DNA from: Tetracentron sinense
Lineage: Eukaryota; Streptophyta; Magnoliopsida; Trochodendrales; Trochodendraceae
Direction of reading: 5' to 3'
DNA length: 64,000 bases
Assembly: GCA_015143295.1 (NCBI GenBank)
Contig: CM026570.1
Coordinates: 26,729,250-26,793,249 of the forward strand
In this document: piece after piece, positions 48,361-59,268 of the stretch
How the letters are laid out: each line of letters opens with the position of its first letter
How positions within the stretch are numbered: the first letter of the stretch is position 1
Notes under the pieces: model-generated
The model's input: the letters and a program-made list of their open reading frames with translations, nothing else
The model's database searches: none
Told to the model about the DNA's origin: nothing
Made by a program: the position numbers and the translations under genes

Positions 48361-49121
48361 CACAAGGACATCTCACAAGTGTATCTTACAAGTTACATGA
48401 TCACAAGCAAGCACGCATGACATGACACGACATACAAGAATCAAGCAAGATAGACAAGACGAGTTTTCAAGCACGAAAAGGGTACTTTAAGTCAAGTCAA
48501 GCGCACGGTGTTTTCAAGGGTTTATCGGCTTTTATGAATGCAACATGATGAATTATATTGCTTTACTTTATGGTCATGATATGAATCATTCCTGCTTTAT
48601 ATGCGTGAATTGTTCCTGCTTTATGTATGCTATCCGTATGCTATGACTATTGGTTAGTGCTTAGTACCCGCTGAGTATTCCATGCTCAGCCGTACTTCTT
48701 ATGTCGGCAGGTTCTGAGGGAGCTGCTGCTCCATTTGATGTTTGTGCTCCTGGTCCATGGGTGGAAGAGGAGTACGTCGAGGAGCCTTTGGAGGAACCTC
48801 CAATAGAGGATTACCAATAGGTGGTTGTAGATTCTGAGTGGATTAGCTGTGGGTGAGATGAGAGTTTATATCCATGTATTTTGGCGGGTTTGTCCGTACT
48901 TTCTTTTGGTTGCTTTTTGTATAAACTTGGATTTGCGTATGTATATACATAGAGGTTTGGTAGACTTCCGCTGTGCTTATTGGTTATGTTTCCGCTTTAA
49001 TGTCCACTATTGTATATGCTCTGTAGGTTTTAGCAGGTTGGTTTGTCAAGTAAGTCATGTAAGCCATGATTAGTCGTCCAAAGTTCACTCTAACTCCTAG
49101 GGTGGGTTTTGGGTCGCAACA

Positions 49122-49459
49122 AAAATAGTCAAAATTGAACTGATAAAATGAATTTTTCAGCACTTTTTAAGGTCATTTTGGTCATTTTACACTCTAGGGG
49201 TATTTCGGTCATTTTCTACCGTTTTAACTCCAATATAATTCAAAAAATAGCCAAAATTCATCAAAAATTTGTAAGATCATTTTGGACGAATTTAAAACCT
49301 TTTAGGGTATTTTGGTAAATTTTCATGCTAGGGGCATTTTGGTCATTTTTTACCTAAGGGGCGTTTTTCGAAAATCGAAGCATGTAGAAAGAGGGTTTAA
49401 AAAAAGGGTTTTTACAGGTGTACAAAGCGACTAGGGGGTGCAACATTGGGGTGCTTACC
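49122..49459 (-). repeat. 5' LTR of the Tat-like element, outer part
   Basis: This stretch aligns with about 38050-38404 of the 3' LTR (AATTCAAAAAATAGCCAAAA, GGGGCGTTTTTCGAAAATCG, AGGTGTACAAAGCGACTAGG). It ends GGGGTGCTTACC, followed by the target copy GCATG and satellite in phase. It shows that the Tekay-type piece is nested in this LTR. Confidence 0.82.
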
Positions 49460-52400
49460 GCATGTATTTTGACCCAACGTATGTATGAAAATTCGTTTCG
49501 ATGTAATCCGAGGTTGTTGGCCCGATTTGGGCACCAAGAGGCCCGAAATCCATACTCAGTAAGTATACATCGGTCCAACCCAACAAACGAGCACCAAATC
49601 CAAACCGGGGGTCAGATTTTGATGTCGTTTCTTCTAACGTGTATTTTGACCCAACCTATGTGTGGACATTCGTTTCGATGGAATCCGAGGTCGTTTACCT
49701 GATTTGAGGTCCGAGTGGCTCGAAATCCATACTTAGAAAGTATACTTCGGCCTAAACCTACAAACACGCACCAAATCCAAACAGGGGGTCGGATTTCGAT
49801 CTTGTTTTTGTTAATGTGTGTATTTCGACAAAACATATGTGTGGAAATTCGTTTCATGGAATCCGAGGTTATTTGCGTGATTTGGGCTCCGAGAGGCCCG
49901 AAATCCATAATTAGAAAGTATACTTCAGCTAAAACCTACAAATGCACACCAAATCCAAACCGGGGGTTGGATTTTGATTTTGTTTCCATTAACGCGTGTA
50001 TTACGACCCAGCCGAAGTGTGGGAATTTGTTTCGATGGAATCCAAGCTCATTTGCCGATTTAAGCATCAAGAGGCCCGTAATCCATAATTAGAAAGTATA
50101 CTTCGGCTAAAACCTACAAATGCACACCAAATCCAAACCGGGGGTTGGATTTTGATTTTGTTTCCATTAACGCGTGTATTACGACCCAGCTGAAGTGTGG
50201 GAATTTGTTTCGATTGAATCCGAGCTCATTTGCCGATTTAAGCATCAAGAGGCCTGTAATCCATAATTAGAAAGTATACTTCGACCAAAACCTACAAATG
50301 CGCATTGAATCCAAACCAGGGGTCGGATTTTGATGTCGTTTCTACTAACGCATGTATTTCAACCCAACCTAAGTGTGAAAATTCATTTCGATGGAATCCG
50401 AGGTCGTTTGCCTGATTTGGGCTCCGAGAGGCCCAAACTCCCAACTTAGAAAGTATACTTCGACCAAAACCTACAAATGCGTACCGAATCAAAACCGGGG
50501 GTCGGATTTCAATGTCGTTTTTCAAATGAGTGTATTTCAACCCAACCTATGTATGGAAATTTGTTTCGATGGAATCCTAGGTATTTTGCTCGATGTGGGC
50601 ACCAAGAGGCCCGAAATCCATACTTAGAAAGTATACTTTGGCCCAACCCTACAAACGCGCACCAAATCCAAACCGGGGGTCGGATTTTGATGTCGTTTCT
50701 TCTAACACGTGTATTTTGACCCAACCTATGTGTGGAAATTCGTTTCGATGGAATCCGAGGTCGTTTGCTCGTTTGGGGTCCGAGAGGCCCGTAATCCATA
50801 CTTAGAAAGTATACATCGACTTAAACCTACAAATGCGCACCAAATCCAAACCAGTGGTTGAATTATGATGTCGTTTCTATTAACGCGTGTATTACAACAG
50901 AACCAAAGTCTAGGAATTTGTTTCGATGGAATCCGAGCTCGTTTACCTTATTTAAGCATCGAGAGGCTCGAAATCCATACTTAGAAAGTATACTTCGGCC
51001 TAACCCTACAAACGTGCACCAAATCAAAATCGGGGGTCAGATTTCGATGTCGTTTTTCTAACACAAGTATTTTGGCCCAACCTATGTATAGAGATTCGTT
51101 TCTATGTAATCCAAGGTTGTTGGCCCAATTTGGGCACCAACAGGCCCGAAATCCATACTTAGAAAGTATACTTAGGCCCAACCCTACAAACGCGCACCAA
51201 ATCCAAACTGGGGGTCAGATTTTGATGTCGTCTCATCTAGCGCATGTATTTTGACCCAACCTATGTGTGTAAATTCGTTTCAATGGAATCCGAGGTCGTT
51301 TGCCTCATTTGGGGTCCAAGTGGCCCAAAATCCATACTTAGAAAGTATACTTCGGCCTAAACCTACAAACACGCACCAAATCCAAACCGGAGGTCGGATT
51401 TTGATGTCGTTTCTATTAACGGGTGTATTTTGACACAGCCAAAGTGTAGGAATTCGTTTCGATGGAATCCAAGGTCGTTTGCCCGATTTGGGCAACGAGA
51501 TGCCCGAAATCCATATTTAGAAAGTATACTTCGGCCTAAACATACAACCGCGCACCAATTCCTTGACCGGACGTCAAATTTCGATGTCATTTCTTCTCAC
51601 GCGTGTATCCCTACCCAACATATGTGTGGAAATTCGTTATGATGGAATCCGAGGTTGTTTACCTGATTTGGGCTCCGAGAGGCATGAAATCCATACTTAG
51701 AAAGTATACTTCGGCTTAAACCTCCAAACGTGCAACAAATCCAAACTGGGGGTCAGATTACAATGTCATTTCTATTAACGCGTGTATTATGACTCAAACA
51801 AAGTGTGAGAATTTGTTTCGATGGAATCCGAGCTCGATTACCTGATTTAAGCATCGAGAGGCCCAGAATCCACACTTAGAAATTATACTTCACCCAACCG
51901 TACAAATGTGCACCAAATCAAAACCGGGGGTCGCATGTCGATGTCGGTTCTTTTAATGCATGTATTTTGACCTAACCTATGCATGGAAATTCGTTTCGAT
52001 GTAATCCGAGTTGTTGGCCTGATTTAGGCACCAAGAGGCATGAAATCCATACATAGAAAGTATACTTCGGCCCAACCCTACAAACGAGCAAAAAATCCAA
52101 ACCGGGGGTCGGATTTCAACCCAACCTATGTGTGAAAATTCATTTCGATGGAATCCGAGGTCGTTTGCCTGATTTTGGCTCCGAGAGGCCCGAAATCCAT
52201 ACTTAGAAAGTATGTTTCGGCTTCAACCTACAAACGCGCACCAAATCCAAACCAGGGGTTGGATTTAAATGTCATTCTTCAAATGCGTGTATTTCGACCC
52301 AACCTATGTATGGAAATTTGTTTCGATGGAATCCGAGGTTGTTTACTCGATGTGGGCACCAAGAGGCTCGAAATCCATACATAGAAAGTATACTTCGGCC

Positions 52401-55400
52401 CAACCATAGAAACTCGCCCCAATTCTCAACCGGGGGTTAGATTTTGATGTCGTTTCTTCTAACACGTGTATTTTGACCCAACCTATGTGTGGAAATTCGT
52501 TTCGATGGAATCCGAGGTCGTTTGCCCGATTTGGGGACCGAGAGGCCCGTAATCCATACTTAGAAAGTACACTTCGGCATAAACCTACAAACGCGCACCT
52601 AATCCAAACCAGGGGTCGGATTACGATGTCGTTTCTATTAAAGCATGTATTACGACCCAACCAAAGTCTGGGAATTTGTTTCAATGGAATCTGAGCTCGT
52701 TTACCTGATTTAAGCATCGAGAGGCCCGTAATCCATACTTAGAAAGTATAGTTCGGCCTAAACTTACAAACTCGCACCAAATCCATACCGTGGTCGGATT
52801 TCGGTTCCGTTTCTTCTAACGCGTGTATTTCGATCCAATCTCAATTTGGGAATTCGTTTTGATGGAATGCGAGGTCGTTTGCCCAATTTAGACACTGAGA
52901 TGCTTGGAATTCAAACTTAGAGAGTATATACTTCGACTTAAACTTACAAACGTTCACTAAATCCAAACCGAGGGTCGGATTTTGATGTCGTTTCGTAACG
53001 CCTATAATTTGATCCAACCTAAGTGTGGGAATTCGTTTCGATGGAATCCAAGGTCGTTTGCCCGATTTGGGCTCCGAGAGGCCCGTAATGCACACTTAGA
53101 AAGTATACTTCAGCTTAAACCTATAACACGCACCAAATCCAAACCGGGGGATGAATTTAGATCTCGTTTCTATTAACGTGTGTATTACGACCCAGCCATA
53201 GTGTTCGAAATTGTTTCGATGGAATCCGAGCTCATTTACTCGATTTGAGCATCGAGAGGCCTGTAATCCATAATTAGAAAGTATACTTCGACCAACACCT
53301 ACAAATGCACACTGAATCCAAACCGGGGGTCAGATTTTGATGTCGTTTCATCTAATGTGTGTATTTCGACCCAACCTATGTGTGGAAATTCGTTTCGATG
53401 GAATCCGAGGTCGTTTGCCTGAATTGGGCTCCGAGACACCTGGAATCCATATTTAGATTGTGTACTTCGGCTTAAACCTACAAACGCGCACCAAATCCAA
53501 ACTGGGGCTCAGATTTCAATGTTGTTTCGATGGAATCCGAGGTAGTTTGCCCGATTTTTGCTTCAAGAGGCATGAAATCCACACTTAGAATGTATACTTT
53601 GGCCTAAACCAACGAACGCGCACCAAATTCAAACTCGAGGGTTAGATTTTGATGTCGTTTCTTCTAACGCAAGTATTTCGATCCAACCTATGTGTGGAAA
53701 TTCATTTCGATGGAATCCGAGGTCGTTTGCCCGATTTGGGCTACGAGAGGCCCGAAATCCAAACTTAGAAAGTATACTTTGGCCTTAACCTATATCGCGC
53801 ACCAAATCCAAACCAGGGGGTTGGATTTCAATGCCATTTCTATTAACGAGTGTATTTCATCCCAGCTAAAGTGTAGGAATTCGTTTCGATGGAATCCGAG
53901 GTCGTTTTCCCGATTTGGGCAACGAGAGGCCCGCAATCTGTACTTAGAAAGTATACTTCGGTGTGAACATACAAACGCGCACCAAATCAAAACCGGAGCT
54001 CAGATATCGACGATGTTTCCTCTGACGTGTGTATTTCGACTCAACTTAAGTGTAAGAATTCCTTTTGATGGAATCCGAGGTTGTTTGCCCGATTAGCGTA
54101 CCGAGAGGCCCGAAATCCATACTTAGAAAGTGTACTTCGGCCTAACGTGCATCAAAACCAATTCGGGGGTCGGATATTGATGTCGTTTCTTCAAACAGGT
54201 GTATTTTGACCCAACCTATGTATGGAAAAATGTTTCGATGGAATCCAAGGTCGTCTGCCTGGTTTGGGCACCAAGAAGCCCGAACTCCATATTTAGAAAG
54301 TATACTTCGGCCCAAACCTACAAAAACGCACCAAATCCAAATCGGGGGTCGGATTTCGATGTCGTTTCTTTAAACGCGTGTATTTCGACCCAACCTATGT
54401 ATGGAACTTCGTTTCGATGGAATTCGAGGTCGTTTACCAGATTTGGGCACCAAGAGGCCTGAATCCATACTTAAAGTATACTTTGGCCCCAACCTACAAA
54501 CGCGCACAAAATCCAAACGGTGGTCGGATTTTGATGTCGTTTCTTCAAAGGCTTGTATTTGGACCCATCCTATGAGTGGGAATTCGTTTCGATGGAATCT
54601 GAGGTCATTTGCCTGATTTGGGGTCCGAGAGACCCGAAATCCATACTTAGAAAGTATACTTCGGCCTAAACCTACAAACGCGCACCAAATCCAAATCGGG
54701 GGTCGGATTTCGATGTCATTTTTGTTAACACGTGTATTTCGACCCTGCCAAAGTGTGGGAATTCCTTTCGACGGAATTCGAGGTCGTTTACCCGATTTGA
54801 GCATTGCGAGGCCCGAAATCCCTACTTAGAAAGTATACTTCGGCCAAAACCTACAAACGCGTACCAAATCCAAATCGGGTGTCGGATTTCAATGTCGTTT
54901 CCTCCAACGCGTGTATTTCAACCAAACCAAAGTATGGGAATTCGTTTCGATAGAATCCGAGGTCATTTGCCCGATTTGGGGTCCGAGAGGCCCGAAATCA
55001 ATACTTAGAAAGTATACTTAGGCCTAAACCGACAAAAACACACCAAATCAAAATCGAGGGTCAGATTTCAATGTTATTTCCTCTAACGCGTGTATTTTGA
55101 CCAAACCAAAGTGTGGGAATTCGTTTTGATGGAATCCGAGGTCGTTTGCCCAATTTGGACACCGAGATGCTTGGAATTAATACTTAGAAAGTATAATTCA
55201 GCATAAACATACAAACGCGCACCAAATCCAAACCGAGGGCACCAAGAGGCCCGCAATCCGTTCTTAGAAAGTATACTTCGCCCTAAACGTACAAACGTGC
55301 ACCAAATTAAAAATGGGGTCGAATTTTGATGCCGTTTCTTCTAACGTGTGTATTTCGACCAAATCTAAGTTTGGGATTCATTTCGATGAAATCCAAGGTC

Positions 55401-57099
55401 GTTTGCCTGATTTGGGATCCGACAGGCCTGAAATCCATACTTAGAAAGTATACTTCGGCCTAACCCTATAAAGCGCACAAAATCCCAATCAAGGGTCGGA
55501 TTTTGATGTCATTTCTATTAATGCGTGTATTTCAACCCAGCTAAAGTGAGGGAGATGGTTTCGATGGAATCTGACCTCATTTACCTAATTTGAGTATCGA
55601 GAGGCCCGAAATCCATACTTAGAAAGTATACTCCGGCCAAAACCTACTACCGCGTACCGATTCCAAACCGGGGGTGAGATTTCGATGTCATTCTTTTAAC
55701 ATGTGTATTTTGACCCAACCAAAGTGTGGGAATTCATTTCGATGGAATCCGTGGTCATTTGCCCGATTTGGGCAACGAGAGGCCCGAAATCCATACTTAA
55801 AAAGTATAGTTCGGCCTAAACGTACAAACGCGCTCCAAATCCAAACCAGGGGTCGGATTTCGAATTCGTTACTTCAAACGAGGGTATTTCGACCCAACCT
55901 ATGTATGGAAATACGTTTCGATGGAATCCGAGGTCGTTTTCCTGATTTCGGCACCAAGAGGCCCAAAATCCATACTTAGAAAGTATAATTCTGCCAAAAC
56001 CTACAAACGCGCAACGAATCCAAATCGGGGGTCGGATTTCGATGTCGTTTCTGTTAACAGTTGTATTTTGACCCAGCCAAAGTGAGGGAATTCCTTTCGA
56101 TGGAATCTGAGAATGTTTGCCCGATTTGGGCACTGAGAGGCCCAAAATCCATACTTAGAAAGTATACTTCGACCCAACCCTACAAACGCGCACAAAATCA
56201 AAACTAGGGATCAGATTTTGATGTCGTTTCTTCTAACGTGTGTATTTTGACCCAACCTATGTGTGGAAATTTATTTCGATAGAATCCAAGGTCGTTTGCC
56301 CGATTTGGGGTTTGAGATGGCCGAAATCTATACTGAGAAAGTATACTTCGGCCTAAACCAACAAACACGCACCAAATCCAAATCGGGGATCAGATTTTAA
56401 GGTCGTTTCTGTTAACACATGTATTTCAACCCAGCCAAAGTGTAGGAATTCATTTTGATGAAATCCGAGGTCGTTTGCCTAATTTGGGCAACAACATGCT
56501 CGAAATGCATACTTAGAAAGTATACTTCGGCCTAAACATTCAAACGAGCGCTAAATCCTTAACCGAGGGTCGAATTTCGATGTCGTTTCTTGTAACGCAT
56601 GTATTTCAACCCAGCCAATATGTGGGAAATTGTTTCGATGGAATCCAAGCTCGTTTACCCGATTTGAGCATCGAGAGGCATGGAATCCATAATTAGAAAG
56701 TATACTTCGACCAAAACCTACAAATGCGCACCGAATCAAAACCGGGGGTCGGATTTCGATGTCGTTTTTCAAACGCGTGTATTTCGACCCAACCTATGTA
56801 TGGAAATTCGTTTCGATGGAATCTGACGTATTTTGCTCGATGTGGGCACCAAGAGGCCCAAAAATCCATACTTAGAAAATATACTTCGGCCAAACCCTAC
56901 AAACGTGCACCAAATCTAAACCGGGGGTCAGATTTTGATGTCGTTTCTTCTAACGCATGTATTTTGACCCAATCTATGTGTGGAAATTCATTTCGATGGA
57001 ATCCGAGGTTGGTTGCCCGATTTGGGGTCCGAGTGGCCCAAATCCATATTTAGAAAGTATACTTCGGCCTAAAGCTACAAACACGCACCAAATCCAAAC
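49460..57099 (+). repeat. Satellite block 6
   Basis: About 43 monomers lie in the same orientation, starting with the five-base target copy GCATG. The block includes a nearly identical monomer pair (49921-50275), a C-B-A1 trio at 52930-53460, and shortened monomers near 52108, 53520, 54141 and 55234. A set of diagnostic monomers from about 53560 to 56000 recurs in block 7. The last five bases CAAAC are the left target duplication of the solo LTR. Confidence 0.96.
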
Positions 57100-59268
57100 T
57101 GAATGTATGCCTCTTTTTAATTTTTGAAAAACAGTTCTTGGGGGGCATACATCGAATCCCAAGATCTAACTAAGATTCTAATTGATTTTATATAATGAAG
57201 GTAGGAATAACATTCAGCTTTACGGCTTTGAAAAGATTAAGTCAAATCCACATAAGAATAGTACTCGCAAAACTTCACAAGTGTCAAGTCCCCTATTGAT
57301 TAACACGAACCTTCTTTTTCCTTTAAAGCTTTCTCTAATGGAAGCTAATGGCCCTTCCAAATTTCTAGCTCTAGGATCTTGAAATAAAGATCCAATCTTT
57401 ATTATCAAGAACCTTTCTTGATGATCAAGAACCTTGATCTTCTTTTTCTTGATTATTCAAAACTTAGAACACATAAGAGAAAAAAGAGGAGATGGGTGAC
57501 CGTACAACTCTAATAGAGAGAGAGGGGGCGTGAGGTATTTGAGGAGAGGGAGAGAGAGATCCAAAAATTCTGGAAAATTAAATTACCTACAAGCCTTGGA
57601 TGTCCACCTCTATTTATAAGGATTTGGGTTGTTTGCAACTCAAGAGTCCACTTTCTAATCCAATTAGAATTCCTCAATTTGTTTCTTTTTTTATTTCTCC
57701 TTAATTAATTAGGATTAATCAAAATAGAAACTAATCTTATCCATTAGTATCCAACTAATCTTATCCTTATCCTAATCCAATTAGGATTCCTTGATTAGCA
57801 AGAAACTAATAGAATCCTTATCCAACAAGGAATCTTTAATTAGTATCTAACTCTAACTAACTAACTAACCTTATCCAATAAGGATATTAGTTATTAGAAA
57901 CTAATTAAAATAATAACAATTATTATTCCTCATGGAGTGGGCATCTCACCCTAGGTGGGTCCCACCCCACACACCCCTAAGGGTTCTAAACCCCTATTGG
58001 TCACTTGAATTATTCTTGTATAATAATTTCTAATAAGTCCTACCCATTTGGTTTTTCACATCTAATGTGATTCCACCTTTTAGAGCTTCACTATACCATA
58101 TAGTGATCACTTAGAAAAATTAATTAATTAAATTAATAATTAAATTAAATACTTTAAGAAGGTCCTTGTATGTAGGATCTAAAGGGATCTCCTATTTCCG
58201 GTTCTAGGACCAAGTACTCAACCTTTTGGTTAAAGCATTGTTACTAGGAAACACCTTTCCTACACTCCATTAGGATTATAGAATTTTATCTATATCCCTG
58301 AGCTTCCACCAATCACAATTAATGTTCATTAACACAATGTGACTAACCTCCAGAAATTAGAGAATTGCTTGTAAGTACCATCTCACAATATAGTTACAAA
58401 TAAATCTTTCCACATTCCGATATCACTTGTAAGCTTCCAGGATTGGAACAATTCCACTGTCTAGTCCCTAGCTTATGAATAGAATCCTTTCTCATGATTA
58501 CTTTTTCATTGAACTGAACCTCCAAAACACTTTTGAAGAAACATTAGAAAAGAATTGACATATATATTTATATATACTTTTCCATATTAAAAATATCAAC
58601 TTCAATAAAACCATTTTACCGAAAAGCACCAGTACTAGATTTAACAGTTCAGTTCAACAAATATCACCTTGATATCATTATCTCCAATTAAGGAGTTGTG
58701 GATTCCCTATTGAGTGTTTACACACTTCTCCAAACATTGTGTACATGACCCAACGTACCCGGAGTTAGTCCTGTGTATTGGACATTGCTAATTGGCACAT
58801 CAAAGCCATATAGACAGATGTCTGAGAAGATGTTAACCACTCAGGTCTAAGGACAATTTGTCAAATGGATAACCCTAATACAATCTGACAGTTTATTCCA
58901 TAGGGTATCCACTAGTGACCCCGTTCAGTATTATGTACTTGCTACATATACTAACGTGTTAGTCAAGGGTCACCACTCTCTGTGAATGAGATTCATCACA
59001 CTATCTCATAGAACTATACATGTGTAAGCCATGATGAGGTACGACACCCAACCAGTACTCTAGAGGCTTCGAACAATATTAGGTTTACAAGGAACCGGAA
59101 AATCATATCTCCTCACAATTTCCTACATTGTTATGGAACTTTATGTCTTCATCATATGACACAGTAATTAATATAAATACCCTTTATAGTTGGTTGTGTG
59201 AATAAAATGCTTGTCTAATCAACATAGAAAATTCTCTTATTGGCTTTCGATGGCATATCTGTCCAACA
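57100..59268 (-). mobile_element. Solo LTR, 2.17 kb, unclassified family
   Basis: A sequence reading TGTTGGACAGATATGCC on the minus strand and ending GGCATACATTCA is flanked by a perfect five-base target duplication CAAAC (57095-57099 and 59269-59273). The satellite phase is continuous across it. It has no internal region, so it is a solo LTR, presumably left by recombination between two LTRs. A TATA-like TATTTATAAGG (57611-57621) and a CT/GA-rich leader (57490-57560) mark its promoter. The plus-strand fragment at 32429-33788 belongs to the same family, with roughly 5-8 percent difference where I compared them. I could not assign the superfamily from the LTR alone. Confidence 0.88.

Larger units (their letters stand above)
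45425..49121 (+). mobile_element. 3' part of a second Tekay-type Ty3 element, nested
   Basis: This plus-strand fragment sits inside the right LTR of the Tat-like element. The parts present are RNase H ([37 protein letters not shown]), the integrase zinc-finger region (HRSKYTVHPGGTKMYRNL), the integrase C-terminus with chromodomain-like tail (RKYIADPSHV, REDLTLIEKPVQILD, WQHHAREEATWEREAEVK), the polypurine tract and the 3' LTR. Only about the last third of an element is here, so it is a fossil. It is related to, but distinct from, the copy at 18191-26630: proteins are similar, and LTRs align in parts but carry different arrays. Confidence 0.88.
46627..49121 (+). repeat. 3' LTR of the nested Tekay-type fragment
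   Basis: This 2.5-kb LTR runs from TGTAGGGCCCC to GGGTCGCAACA. Near 46745-46830 it aligns with the LTR of the other Tekay copy (GTCAGAAATGTTCATTTTCG, CAACGCAAGTTAAATCGTCA, AACGAGTCAAAAGATATGG). It then carries its own arrays (46854-47300) where the other has the CGATCG array, and aligns again near 47305 (TTACAGAAATTTCAGTAAGG). A ~45-bp repeat lies at 48218-48360. Short open frames inside are repeat read-through. Confidence 0.88.
36403..49459 (-). mobile_element. Tat/Ogre-like gag-only LTR retrotransposon with nested Tekay piece
   Basis: This is a large old element on the minus strand. Left to right it has a 3' LTR (36403-38404), a polypurine tract, two tandem arrays, a long region without recognisable genes, gag (42400-44111), a 5' leader, a primer site (45357-45375) and a 5' LTR whose two remaining parts (45379-45424 and 49122-49459) flank a nested Tekay-type fragment. 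A five-base target duplication (GCTTG/GCATG, one mismatch) and continuous satellite phase mark the outer ends. No protease, reverse transcriptase or integrase is visible, so it resembles gag-only non-autonomous elements. The gag is interrupted several times. The two LTRs differ by roughly 10-15 percent where they overlap, so it is older than the Tekay copy at 18191-26630. Confidence 0.8.
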
